Source: Ruminiclostridium papyrosolvens C7
GTDB lineage: Bacteria; Bacillota; Clostridia; Acetivibrionales; DSM-1351
Assembly (NCBI RefSeq): GCF_000421965.1
Contig: NZ_ATAY01000030.1
Location: forward strand, 83,140-147,139
Length of the DNA: 64,000 nt
Direction: 5' to 3'
Shown here: positions 53,922 through 62,090 of the stretch, piece by piece
Layout of the letters: each line of letters opens with the position of its first letter
Numbering within the stretch: the first letter of the stretch is position 1
Notes under the pieces: model-generated
Told to the model about the DNA's origin: nothing
What the model saw: the letters and a program-made list of their open reading frames with translations, nothing else
Database searches by the model: none
Program-made: the position numbers and the translations under genes

Positions 53922-54353
53922 ATGCGGATTGCAGTGATAGACGGTCAGGGCGGAGGTATAGGCAAACTTATGATTGAAAAGCTCCGGGCTTCATTTGGCA
54001 ATGAAATTGAGTTGCTTGCCTTAGGAACAAATGCACTTGCCGCATCATTAATGCTCAAGGCCGGTGCAAATGAGGGAGCCTCCGGTGAAAATGCAATTTT
54101 ATTTAATGCATCGAAGGTGGACATAATAATTGGGACAATAGGGATTGTATGTGCAAATTCCATGTTGGGCGAGCTTACACCTGTAATGGCAGCGGCTATT
54201 GCACAAAGCCAAGCGGTAAAGATATTGATTCCTTTGAACAGATGCAACATTCTGGTAACCGGAACTTGTGATGAGCCGCTTCCACATCATTTGGATGATG
54301 CAATAGCTATGGTTGGAAGCGTAATAAGGAGTGATAAAAGTGTGCGAAGCTAA
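53922..54353 (+). CDS. DUF3842 family protein
   Basis: A 143-aa small Rossmann-like protein beginning MRIAVIDGQGGGIGKLMIEKL, with a nucleotide-type Gly loop (GQGGGIG), then IIIGTIGIVCANSMLGELTP and LIPLNRCNILVTGT. This matches my knowledge of DUF3842, an uncharacterised clostridial family. It overlaps the CooT gene by 14 bases and follows the metal transporter, so a part in nickel handling or cofactor maturation is a reasonable guess. Cys residues in IVCANS, NRCN and TGTCDEP could be metal ligands. Confidence 0.8.
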   Translation: MRIAVIDGQGGGIGKLMIEKLRASFGNEIELLALGTNALAASLMLKAGANEGASGENAILFNASKVDIIIGTIGIVCANSMLGELTPVMAAAIAQSQAVKILIPLNRCNILVTGTCDEPLPHHLDDAIAMVGSVIRSDKSVRS

Positions 54354-54534
54354 TGTATATCTTGTAGATAAGAATGGTAAGGAGACTCTTGTTCTTGATT
54401 CGGTAGACAAGGTGATTCCTGATAAAGATGAAATAATATTAGAAAATATTTATAACGAAAGAAAAACCGTAAGAGCAAGAATAAAAGAAATGGAACTAGT
54501 TGAACATAGAATCATTTTGGAAAGTATCGATTAA
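54340..54534 (+). CDS. CooT-family nickel-binding protein
   Basis: A 64-aa protein. The GTG start at 54340, placed by AAGGAG at 54326-54331, gives MCEANVYLVDKNG, preserving the N-terminal Met-Cys that binds Ni2+ in CooT dimers. The remainder (KVIPDKDEIILENIYNERK, ending HRIILES) matches the small beta-barrel of this family. CooT helps load nickel into CO dehydrogenase in Rhodospirillum; clostridial homologues may serve CODH or other Ni enzymes. An earlier in-frame start at 54331 would bury the Cys at position 5 and overlap the RBS. Confidence 0.85.
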   Translation: MCEANVYLVDKNGKETLVLDSVDKVIPDKDEIILENIYNERKTVRARIKEMELVEHRIILESID

Positions 54535-54624
54535 TATTATATAAAAACAATTTTAGTATATGGGATAGTGATAATATTGTATTTAGTTTGTTATAAAACT
54601 CTTTGTTTTTGTGGAGAGTTGGTG

Positions 54625-55503
54625 ATGGATAAGGCCCCGAAACTCTCCCTTTATTTTTATAACAAAGCTCTTGACATTTATTTTAAAAAAAGTTTGGAAG
54701 TTGACTTTATAGATTTATTGCTGAATATTGCGGTGACCCTTGATTCCCTTGGAAAACAGCACGATGCGGTTAAAACATACAAAGAAGTTTTGAAAATTAA
54801 TCCACATGAGGCCAGAGCATATTACGGTCTGGCAATAATCTATGATGACAGGAAGGAATTTGACAAAGCCATAGAAATGTACAAAAAGGCTATTGAGATA
54901 AATCCTGACTACTCAAAAGCATATTTTTTTCTTGCCAATTCATGTGATGAGGGCGGGAGAAAAGATGAAGCAGCTGAGTACTACGAAAAGGCAGCAGAGC
55001 TTGAACCATACCATTTCTGGGCATACAATAACCTTGCAGCCGTTTACGAAGAAATGGGAAAGTATGATAAAGCACTGATTGCTATAAGAAAAGGTTTGGA
55101 GCTGGAACCCAACCATTTTAAGGCGCTTTTTAATGCAGGGGTAATTATGAACAGGCTGGGTTATACCCAGAAGGCTATAGCGTATTATAATACGTCTATG
55201 GAGAAGAATCCCAGATATCCTTATAGCTATTTGAATCTTTCTCTTATATATATGGAGGAAAACGACATAAGTAAAGCCATAGAGGTTATTTCGAATGGGA
55301 TAAAATATAACTCTGATGCTTCTTTTTTGTACTATAACAGGTCTTGTTTTTACGTTCATATGGGTAATCTGAGTCTTGCCTTAAACGATTTAATTACCGC
55401 GACAGATTTAAGCAGTGAGTTGGAAGAATACATGAAAACCGATAACGAAATAGATCCTTTAAGGGAAATGGAATTGTATAAAAAAAGATTCGCATATGTT
55501 TAA
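54625..55503 (+). CDS. Tetratricopeptide-repeat protein
   Basis: A 292-aa soluble protein with about seven TPR units from residue 30 to 275 (for example ARAYYGLAIIYDDRKEFDKA, SKAYFFLANSCDEGGRKDEA, FWAYNNLAAVYEEMGKYDKA). TPR arrays form superhelical scaffolds for protein binding. No catalytic domain is attached. I start at ATG 54625 behind GGAGA; an in-frame GTG further upstream (54568) adds a hydrophobic, Cys-rich stretch (LYLVCYKTLCFCG) and lacks an RBS, though it could be a membrane anchor. Function unknown. Confidence 0.82.
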   Translation: MDKAPKLSLYFYNKALDIYFKKSLEVDFIDLLLNIAVTLDSLGKQHDAVKTYKEVLKINPHEARAYYGLAIIYDDRKEFDKAIEMYKKAIEINPDYSKAYFFLANSCDEGGRKDEAAEYYEKAAELEPYHFWAYNNLAAVYEEMGKYDKALIAIRKGLELEPNHFKALFNAGVIMNRLGYTQKAIAYYNTSMEKNPRYPYSYLNLSLIYMEENDISKAIEVISNGIKYNSDASFLYYNRSCFYVHMGNLSLALNDLITATDLSSELEEYMKTDNEIDPLREMELYKKRFAYV

Positions 55504-55517
55504 AAATATGACCACTT

Positions 55518-55569
55518 AAAAATACCTAACGAACATCAGATAAAAACCTAATATTCGTTAGGTATTTTA
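55518..55569 (+). terminator. Hairpin terminator after the TPR gene
   Basis: Arms AAAATACCTAACGAA and TTCGTTAGGTATTTT separated by about 21 bases, with a weak T-rich tail (TTTTATT). The large loop makes it less certain than others in the window. Confidence 0.6.
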
Positions 55570-55590
55570 TTGGTGCATTTTAGGAATGCA

Positions 55591-55680
55591 ATTATTTACA
55601 GTAAAGTTCAAGATATTACAACCGAAATCAATAATTTACAATAAAGTTCAATAATTTACAATAGAATTATTTACAAAATA
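55591..55680. repeat. Array of TTTACA-type direct repeats
   Basis: ATTATTTACAGTAAAGTTCA at 55591-55610 recurs as ATAATTTACAATAAAGTTCA at 55631-55650, with two shorter copies (ATAATTTACAATAGAA at 55651 and ATTATTTACAAAATA at 55666). A partial inverted copy (TTGTAAATAATTTG) is near 55711. It is non-coding. Spacing is uneven (40, 20, about 15 bases), so it is not a CRISPR array. It could be a regulator-binding cluster or a decayed repeat. Confidence 0.65.
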
Positions 55681-55765
55681 GATTATATATGGTAATTTTA
55701 TATTTGGATGTTGTAAATAATTTGTAAGGACAATTAAGAGCAGTAACATCTGATTTATTATTTGG

Positions 55766-55803
55766 CAAAAATCCCGACGGATATATCTCCGCCGGGATTT
55801 TTG
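55766..55803 (+). terminator. Terminator with no gene directly upstream
   Basis: Arms CAAAAATCCCG and CGGGATTTTTG with inner CGG/CCG pairing, a strong intrinsic terminator in both directions. The TPR gene ends 263 bases earlier and already has its own hairpin, so this may end a small untranslated RNA from the repeat region. Confidence 0.85.
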
Positions 55804-55839
55804 TTTAAAATCAATTTAGTACATAGCTTTGTTGGTTTC

Positions 55840-55868
55840 TTGACATAGTTTATTGATTTAACTATAAT
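55840..55868 (+). promoter_or_regulatory. Promoter of the glycine riboswitch operon
   Basis: TTGACA (55840-55845), 17 bases, TATAAT (55863-55868): consensus sigma-A promoter about 20 bases before the first aptamer. Confidence 0.85.
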
Positions 55869-55888
55869 AAAAACAATAATTGAATATA

Positions 55889-56066
55889 AGTCGGATGATT
55901 GTTGTGGGAGAGACGTTTTAGAATACTAAAACTCACCGAAGGAGTAGCACTCTCAGGTAAAAAAGACTACAACAGGACGGACCTCTGGAGAGACCTATGA
56001 TGGCGCCGAAGGGGCAAGGGCTAGAAATATTATAGCTTAATCTCTCAGGCAAAAGGACAGAGTATC
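55889..56066 (+). ncRNA. Tandem glycine riboswitch (two aptamers)
   Basis: Two gcvT-type aptamers in series. The first (about 55901-55980) has GGGAGAGAC, CACCGAAGGAGTA and ACTCTCAGGTAAAAAAGAC, then GGACGG. The second (about 55982-56064) has CTGGAGAGACC, GGCGCCGAAGGGGCAAG and ATCTCTCAGGCAAAAGGACAGAG. These are the conserved glycine-binding cores. A short linker joins them as in cooperative glycine riboswitches. A terminator follows at 56109-56140. It controls an aminotransferase/serA operon, that is serine and glycine synthesis rather than glycine cleavage. Confidence 0.95.
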
Positions 56067-56108
56067 TAAACGATGCATTATACCATTGTTTTTTTAGTGC
56101 ATTTCAGA

Positions 56109-56140
56109 GGTCAAATAATTTTATTATTTGGCCTTTTTTA
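56109..56140 (+). terminator. Riboswitch expression-platform terminator
   Basis: Arms GGTCAAATAA and TTATTTGGCC (one G-U) followed by TTTTTT, 43 bases after the second aptamer and 86 before the aminotransferase start. An alternative hairpin can form around ATGCATTA and TAGTGCAT (56082-56101) just upstream, a plausible switching partner. Confidence 0.85.
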
Positions 56141-56225
56141 ATTTTAACAATTCAGCTATCGGGGATACTCAGACTAAACATGTTCAATAATAAAAATTAA
56201 TATAAATATATTGGAGGGATTTGTC

Positions 56226-57377
56226 ATGGAAAAAGAAAAATTACTTATGACCCCAGGACCCACAATGGTCCCACCAAGGGTTTTAGAAGTTATGAGAAGA
56301 CAGATTATTCATCATAGGACAAAGGAATTTGAAACTATATATGATGAACTGGAAGAAGATTTAAAATTCCTATTTCAAACAAAAAATATGGTACTAATGT
56401 TTGCATCATCAGGGACAGGTGCAATGGAATCTGCAATCGTAAATCTCTTTTCACAGGGAGATAAGGTACTGGCAATAAGCATAGGAGCTTTCGGAGATAG
56501 ATTTGCAGACATAGCTTCAACTTTTGGTCTTGACGTTCAAAAACTGTCAGTTAACTGGGGTGAAGCGGTAGATGTCTCAGAAGTTAAAGAAATACTGGAT
56601 GCAGATATTAATAACGAGATCAAGGCAATTCTCGTTACACACAATGAAACATCAACCGGTGTAACAAATGATATTGAAGCACTTGGAAAAATTACAAAGA
56701 ATACTGAAAGACTTTTACTTGTTGATGCTATAAGTTCACTTGGAGGACTGGACCTTCAAATGGATAACTGGGGTATAGACCTGGTTGTAACCGGCTCACA
56801 GAAAGCGTTGATGGCACCTCCAGGACTGGCTTATGCAGCATTAAGTGACAAGGCATGGGAAGCAGTTGGTAAATCCAAACTTCCTAAATTTTATTGGGAC
56901 TACAAAAAGTACAAAAAGGGTTTGCTGAAGGAAGCAGAAAATCCACCATATACTCCTGCAATTTCTTTATTAATGGCTCAGGCGGAAGCCTTAAAGATGA
57001 TAAAGGAAGAGGGGCTTGAAAATGTCTATGCAAGACATAAAAAGCTGGCATTGGCGACACAGGCAGGAATTAAGGCACTGGGACTTGAGCTGTTCCCTGA
57101 TGAGAAAGTATCTTCTTACATAATAACTGCTGTTAAAGCGCCGGAAGGTATAGATATTGCAAAGGTTATAAAAACTATGAACCTGAAGTATGACATAATG
57201 ATTACAGGCGGACAGAAGCATCTTAAAGGAAAAATTTTCAGAATAGGGCACTGCGGATATACAGACAGCCTTGACCTTATTAAAACATTTGCAGCATTGG
57301 AGTATTCCTTGAGTGAGGCAGGCTACAAAGTAGAAATGGGAGCATCAGTGGGAGCAGTTCAGAAGGCACTGTTATAA
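56226..57377 (+). CDS. Class V aminotransferase (alanine/serine-glyoxylate or phosphoserine type)
   Basis: A 383-aa PLP enzyme of fold type I. It begins LLMTPGPTMVPPRVLEVM, has the SSGTGAMESAIVNL cofactor loop, VDAISSLGG and the Schiff-base Lys in TGSQKALMAPPG (about residue 191). This group includes serine-pyruvate and alanine-glyoxylate aminotransferases. Because it is in one operon with serA under a glycine riboswitch, I infer that it acts in serine or glycine synthesis, either transaminating 3-phosphohydroxypyruvate (replacing SerC) or forming glycine from glyoxylate. Start ATG 56226 behind GGAGGG. Confidence 0.88.
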   Translation: MEKEKLLMTPGPTMVPPRVLEVMRRQIIHHRTKEFETIYDELEEDLKFLFQTKNMVLMFASSGTGAMESAIVNLFSQGDKVLAISIGAFGDRFADIASTFGLDVQKLSVNWGEAVDVSEVKEILDADINNEIKAILVTHNETSTGVTNDIEALGKITKNTERLLLVDAISSLGGLDLQMDNWGIDLVVTGSQKALMAPPGLAYAALSDKAWEAVGKSKLPKFYWDYKKYKKGLLKEAENPPYTPAISLLMAQAEALKMIKEEGLENVYARHKKLALATQAGIKALGLELFPDEKVSSYIITAVKAPEGIDIAKVIKTMNLKYDIMITGGQKHLKGKIFRIGHCGYTDSLDLIKTFAALEYSLSEAGYKVEMGASVGAVQKALL

Positions 57378-57412
57378 AATGTTAAGAATAAATAACAGGA
57401 GGTATTAGTTAT

Positions 57413-59020
57413 ATGAAAATTATTGTTGCAGAACGAATCGCAGAAGGCGGAATTAACTATCTTCTGGAGAATGGACATGAAGTAGATACAAAGTATGGAA
57501 TATCCCATGAGGATTTACTTGAGATTATAGAGAACTACGATGCTATAATAGTAAGAAGTGTTACGAAAGTAAATGAAGAGCTCTTGCAAAGGGCCGGCAA
57601 ATTAAAGGTTGCAGGACGTGCAGGAAACGGTATCGACAATATTGAAGTGCCTGCATGTACCAAGAGAGGCATCATTGTTGTTAATACCCCTGAAAGTAAC
57701 ATTATGGCTGCTGCTGAGCTGGCAATCGGACACGCATTTGCGATATTTAGAAACATACCTCAGGCACACTGGGCAGGTAAAACTCAGAAGGATTTCAGAA
57801 GAAGCAAATTTAATGGTAACGAGCTTGATGAAAAGACAGCCGGTATAATCGGCCTGGGTAGAATTGGTGCTATAGTAGCAACAAAATTAAAGGGATGCAA
57901 TATGAAGGTAGTTGCATACGACCCCTATATAACTGATGAAAAGTTCAAAAAGCTTGGTGTAGAAAGATGTGAAGCTCTTGAAGACCTTTTGAAACAGAGT
58001 GATCTTATAACTCTCCATACTCCTAAGACATCAGAAACTTATGGAATGATAGGAGAGGAGCAATTAAAGCTTTGTAAAAAAGGTGTAAGAATAGTAAATG
58101 CAGCAAGGGGCGGTCTGGTTAATGAGGACGCTTTGTATAACGCAATGAAAGAAGGACATGTAGCGGCAGCTGCACTGGATGTTCTTGATCCTGAACCCAA
58201 CTACGACAAAAAGCCGGAAGAGCAGGATTATGAAAACAAGCTCTTTGAACTTGACAATGTAATAATCACTCCACACCTTGGAGCTTCTACTGCTGAAGCA
58301 AACTACAATGTTGGTACGGCCGTTTCAAAGCTTGTTTCAGATGCGTTAAAAGGTGAAATGGTTGCAGCTGTTAACATGCCTCCAATGAAGAGCAAGGATT
58401 TGAATGAAATGAAGCCTTATCTTGATTTGGCTGAAATACTGGGTAAAATATATTACCAGGCCGAAAAGGAAACAGTTAACAAGATTGAGATAGTATATAG
58501 TGGAGAACTTGCGGAGCAGGAAACAAAAATACTGTCACTTTCAGTTTTAAAAGGCTTCCTTGAAATAGTAATTAAAGAAAAGGTAAACTATGTAAATGCT
58601 GAGTTCATTGCAAAGAACAGGGGAATATCTCTTATAGAAAGCAAAAGCTCACAGCTTGAAAAATACACTAACCTGATTACTGTAAAATTCTTTACAAAAA
58701 GCAAAACACTATCAGTTTCAGGTACTGTTTTTGCAAAAGAAGAAATACGTGTTGTGGATTTCTTCGGTTATAAACTTGACTTTGAACCTACTCCTTATGT
58801 TTTGGCAATTCAGAATATAGACGTTCCGGGTATTATCGGTCAGATAGGAACTATACTTGGTGCCAGCGATATCAATATTGCTGCAATGCAGTGGAGCAGA
58901 AACCACAAGGGTGAAAAAGCAGTTGCATTTGTAAGCGTTGATTGCGAAGTTCCGGCAAATGTCCTTGAACTTATTAAAAAGATAAACGGTGTATTAAAGG
59001 TAACACTGCTTAAATTTTGA
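57413..59020 (+). CDS. serA: D-3-phosphoglycerate dehydrogenase
   Basis: A 535-aa enzyme for the first step of serine synthesis. Domains in order: substrate-binding halves around an NAD-binding core (1-320; RAGNGIDNIEV, GLGRIGAIVA, RGGLVNEDAL, HLGASTAEA with catalytic His), an allosteric-substrate-binding domain (about 325-450), and a C-terminal ACT domain (about 460-535; IDVPGIIGQIGTILG) for feedback by serine. This is the long, type-I-like form. AGGAGGT precedes the ATG, 35 bases after the aminotransferase. Confidence 0.95.
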   Translation: MKIIVAERIAEGGINYLLENGHEVDTKYGISHEDLLEIIENYDAIIVRSVTKVNEELLQRAGKLKVAGRAGNGIDNIEVPACTKRGIIVVNTPESNIMAAAELAIGHAFAIFRNIPQAHWAGKTQKDFRRSKFNGNELDEKTAGIIGLGRIGAIVATKLKGCNMKVVAYDPYITDEKFKKLGVERCEALEDLLKQSDLITLHTPKTSETYGMIGEEQLKLCKKGVRIVNAARGGLVNEDALYNAMKEGHVAAAALDVLDPEPNYDKKPEEQDYENKLFELDNVIITPHLGASTAEANYNVGTAVSKLVSDALKGEMVAAVNMPPMKSKDLNEMKPYLDLAEILGKIYYQAEKETVNKIEIVYSGELAEQETKILSLSVLKGFLEIVIKEKVNYVNAEFIAKNRGISLIESKSSQLEKYTNLITVKFFTKSKTLSVSGTVFAKEEIRVVDFFGYKLDFEPTPYVLAIQNIDVPGIIGQIGTILGASDINIAAMQWSRNHKGEKAVAFVSVDCEVPANVLELIKKINGVLKVTLLKF

Positions 59021-59030
59021 TAAAAACATT

Positions 59031-59064
59031 AAAAAGGCTGGGGAATCATTCCTCAGCCTTTTAA
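59031..59064. terminator. Bidirectional terminator after serA
   Basis: Arms AAAAAGGCTGGGGA and TCCTCAGCCTTTT with a 4-5 base loop, between serA and the converging marR gene. Confidence 0.88.
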
Positions 59065-59073
59065 AATAAACCT

Positions 59074-59520
59074 CTATTTAATTCTTAAAACAATATTATT
59101 TAACTCAGGGACAAGATTTTTTAGATTCATTAAATCATTATCATCCAGACATGACAACTTTTCTACAAATAAACTTTTGGCTTTATGTTCAATATTGTGC
59201 AACAAAGTACATGCTTTTTCAGTCAATTTAACCATTATTACCCTTCTGTCATTGGGATCATCATATCTGTCCGCATAACCTTCGGCAATAAGCTTGTCAA
59301 TAATCGGTGTCATATTAGGCCTTGAAATTATCAAATCATTCGCCAGCTGCGATACCGGACAGGGGCCGAGTTTTGCCAGCCTGAACAGTACTTTCGTATG
59401 GGACGGCGGAATGGGCAGTCCTTTGAACATAGTTGACGGGTTAAATATTCTGCCGCTTAGATGAAGTACAAGCATAAACAAATCATCAGATATACTATTA
59501 ATTTCTTCTTCGGGTAACAT
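59074..59520 (-). CDS. MarR-family transcriptional regulator
   Basis: A 148-aa winged-helix protein. LFRLAKLGPCPVSQLAND, ISRPNMTPIIDKLIAEGYADR and the wing DPNDRRVIMVKLTEKA are standard MarR features. It is divergent from a heterodimeric ABC exporter, the classical arrangement for a local repressor of a multidrug pump. An inverted repeat in the intergenic region is a likely operator. RBS AAAGGAG. Confidence 0.92.
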   Translation of the reverse strand: MLPEEEINSISDDLFMLVLHLSGRIFNPSTMFKGLPIPPSHTKVLFRLAKLGPCPVSQLANDLIISRPNMTPIIDKLIAEGYADRYDDPNDRRVIMVKLTEKACTLLHNIEHKAKSLFVEKLSCLDDNDLMNLKNLVPELNNIVLRIK

Positions 59521-59576
59521 TCCATTAACTCCTTTTAAATAAATAAACTACTATATTTTCCAATAAACAAGACATA

Positions 59577-59602
59577 AAATAAATATCCGCGTATATTTAT
59601 TT
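59577..59602. promoter_or_regulatory. Candidate MarR operator
   Basis: A 26-base inverted repeat with perfect 10-base arms, AAATAAATAT and ATATTTATTT, around CCGCGT. It lies 57 bases upstream of the marR start, in its expected promoter region. The remaining 220 bases to the exporter gene hold only the promoter and leader features listed separately. Confidence 0.6.
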
Positions 59603-59682
59603 GTTATACAGTAGTATTACTGATTTATTACTTTATATTGTAATTATAAACGATTTAAATTAATAATACAATCAAATTATTA

Positions 59683-59711
59683 TTGACATATAATAGTTAT
59701 ATAAATATAAT
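59683..59711 (+). promoter_or_regulatory. Promoter of the ABC exporter operon, with leader hairpin downstream
   Basis: TTGACA (59683-59688), 17 bases, TATAAT (59706-59711). The leader (about 59718-59821) contains a hairpin GTCTTG...CAAGAC (59762-59793) ending 28 bases before the start codon, which could affect translation or stability. Confidence 0.75.
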
Positions 59712-59821
59712 TAAAAAATGAACTGGTAATACAACAAATTATAAAAGTAAAATTGGATATAGTCTTGAACATAAATGTGTCCTAAGGCAAGACTTTACCC
59801 TACTGCAGAAAGGAGTAATAC

Positions 59822-60034
59822 ATGGGGAAATTAATGAGACATTTGAAACCTCATATAATATCAATTATTGGCATAGTTTTATTTTTACTTGTCCAGGCAT
59901 ATTGTGATTTATCCCTGCCGGACTATATGTCTGATATTGTCAATGTAGGTATTCAACAGGGAGGTATTAAAAATGCTGTACCTGATATAATCAGAAAAAC
60001 TGAGATGGACAAAATTAACTTTTTTTATGAATGA
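59822..60034 (+). CDS. N-terminal fragment of the first ABC exporter subunit (frameshifted)
   Basis: A 70-aa open frame with AAAGGAG before its ATG. It encodes the first membrane helix (IISIIGIVLFLLVQAYCDLSL) and the YMSDIVNVGIQQGGI stretch typical of the start of heterodimeric ABC exporters, then stops at 60034. The natural continuation is in the frame of the next ORF. Removing one base from the T7 run at 60020-60026 joins them into a 755-aa protein reading DKINFFMNENDKKTV across the junction. Either a one-base insertion broke the gene, the run is a sequencing error, or slippage restores it. Confidence 0.8.
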   Translation: MGKLMRHLKPHIISIIGIVLFLLVQAYCDLSLPDYMSDIVNVGIQQGGIKNAVPDIIRKTEMDKINFFYE

Positions 60035-62090
60035 AAATGATAAAAAAACTGTTTTGGACAATTATACTTTAATTGAAAAAGGTAAAGCATCTCAGGATGA
60101 TATGGATAAGTACTTAAAAAGGTATCCTGAAATTGAAAATAACGATGTATACAAGTTGAATACAAGTGACAGTGAGGTTATTGATAAGATAAATACTGCA
60201 GTCGGAAAGCCTATGCTGTTTGTAGGTGCTATCGAAGGTTCAATCAAAATGTCGGATAATTCATCGGAAAACAAAAGCAATACGACCGGTAACAGTGAGA
60301 TGGAGAAATTATTCGCCAATGTGCCAAAAGGAACCGACCCCTTTACTGTTATTACCAAGCTCCCTAAAGAGCAGCTTCAGGGCATAATGAAGACTGTAAA
60401 TGACAAATTTAGTGATATGCCTGACAGTATAATCACACAGGGGGCAGTTAAATATGTCCAGACGGAGTACAAAGATCTCGGAAGAGATACCGGAAATCTT
60501 CAGTCCAATTATATACTGATAGCCGGATTAAAGATGCTTCTTATATCTCTTATAAGTATGTGTGCTACTGTTACGGTTGGGCTGATGGCAGCCAGAGTTT
60601 CAGCCGGCGTCGGAAGAAGCATGAGAAAGAACGTATTTGAAAATGTTGTTGGATTCTCAAATGCCGAATTTGATAAATTCTCCACATCTTCTCTTATTAC
60701 TAGAAGTACTAACGACATACAGCAGGTACAGATTTTCCTGGTAATGTTCCTGAGAATGGTATTCTATGCTCCTATCCTTGGTATAGGCGGTGTATTAAAG
60801 GTATTACAAACAGATACTTCAATGACATGGGTTATTGGAGTGGGCGTTTTAGCTATAATGGTTATAGTAGGGATATTATTCGCTGTAGCAATGCCAAAAT
60901 TCAGAAGTATGCAGAAACTTGTTGACAAGCTTAACCTTGTAACACGTGAATCCTTAACAGGTATGCTTGTAATCCGGGCTTTTGGTACTCAGAAGACAGA
61001 AGAAGAAAAATTTGAACAGGCAAATACCAATTTTACAAGAACCAATCTGTTTGTCGGAAGAATCATGTCAGCTATGATGCCTGCAATGATGCTTCTAATG
61101 AATGGTGTTATGATATTAATAGTATGGGTAGGTGCACATCAGGTAGACTTGGGAAATATGCAGGTTGGTAATATGATGGCATTTATACAATATGCTATGC
61201 AGATTATCATGTCCTTCCTTATGATTTCAATGGTTTCAATAATTCTACCGCGTGCATCAGTTTCAATAGCACGTATAGGTGAAGTTATTGATACAAAAGG
61301 TTCAATTAAAGACCCTGCTGTTTCTAAAGATTTTGTAAGTGGAATGAAAGGTACTGTAGAATTTAAAAATGTTTCATTTAAATATCCCGGTGCAGAGGAT
61401 GATGTTATATCTAATGTAAACTTTACGGCAAAACCCGGCCAGACTACTGCATTTATAGGGAGTACAGGAAGCGGAAAATCAACTCTTATTAATCTGATAC
61501 CTAGATTTTACGATGTTACCGGAGGACAGATTCTTATTAATGGGGTTGATATAAGAGACATTTCTCAACACGATTTAAGGCAGAAAATAGGATATGTTCC
61601 CCAAAAAGGAATTTTATTCTCAGGTACAATTGAAAGTAACCTTAAATACGGTAATGAATCAGCAGGCGAGGAAGATATTAGAACTGCCGCTGATATAGCA
61701 CAGGCTATGGATTTTATAAGCGAGAAGGAAGATGGCTTTAAGACTGATATATCACAAGGTGGTACCAACGTGTCCGGTGGACAGAAACAAAGGCTTTCAA
61801 TAGCCCGTGCCTTGGTGAAAAAACCAGAAATATTTATATTTGATGATAGTTTTTCTGCATTGGACTTTAAAACAGATGCAGCATTAAGAAAGGCACTTAA
61901 AGAAAAGACAGAAGGTGCAACAGTACTTGTAGTTGCACAGAGAATAAGCACGGTAATGTCTGCGGACCAGATACTTGTTCTGGATGAAGGCCAGGTTGTG
62001 GGAATAGGAACTCATAGGGAGTTAATGGAAACCTGCGATGTTTATGAACAGATTGCCTTATCTCAGTTATCAAAGGAGGAATTGGCATGA
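60027..62090 (+). CDS. Main part of the first ABC exporter subunit (degenerate catalytic Glu)
   Basis: Open for 687 codons but without its own RBS; it is the continuation of the frameshifted gene starting at 59822. After a polar external insert (about 1-160) come the remaining membrane helices and the ATPase domain: Walker A GSTGSGKST, signature VSGGQKQRLSIARAL, Walker B IFIFDDSFSALD. The usual Glu after the Walker B Asp is Asp here, so its own ATP site is degenerate, as in the TM287/LmrC-type half of heterodimeric multidrug exporters. The stop overlaps the second subunit gene by 4 bases. Confidence 0.85.
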   Translation: MNENDKKTVLDNYTLIEKGKASQDDMDKYLKRYPEIENNDVYKLNTSDSEVIDKINTAVGKPMLFVGAIEGSIKMSDNSSENKSNTTGNSEMEKLFANVPKGTDPFTVITKLPKEQLQGIMKTVNDKFSDMPDSIITQGAVKYVQTEYKDLGRDTGNLQSNYILIAGLKMLLISLISMCATVTVGLMAARVSAGVGRSMRKNVFENVVGFSNAEFDKFSTSSLITRSTNDIQQVQIFLVMFLRMVFYAPILGIGGVLKVLQTDTSMTWVIGVGVLAIMVIVGILFAVAMPKFRSMQKLVDKLNLVTRESLTGMLVIRAFGTQKTEEEKFEQANTNFTRTNLFVGRIMSAMMPAMMLLMNGVMILIVWVGAHQVDLGNMQVGNMMAFIQYAMQIIMSFLMISMVSIILPRASVSIARIGEVIDTKGSIKDPAVSKDFVSGMKGTVEFKNVSFKYPGAEDDVISNVNFTAKPGQTTAFIGSTGSGKSTLINLIPRFYDVTGGQILINGVDIRDISQHDLRQKIGYVPQKGILFSGTIESNLKYGNESAGEEDIRTAADIAQAMDFISEKEDGFKTDISQGGTNVSGGQKQRLSIARALVKKPEIFIFDDSFSALDFKTDAALRKALKEKTEGATVLVVAQRISTVMSADQILVLDEGQVVGIGTHRELMETCDVYEQIALSQLSKEELA

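Noticed and set aside
55591..55680. CRISPR-like array
   Set aside because: Repeats are about 15-20 bases with uneven or no spacers and no cas genes are in the window.
60027..62090. The 687-codon ORF as an independent gene with its own start
   Set aside because: No RBS precedes the ATG at 60027, the protein would lack the first membrane helix, and the preceding frame supplies exactly that helix one base out of register.
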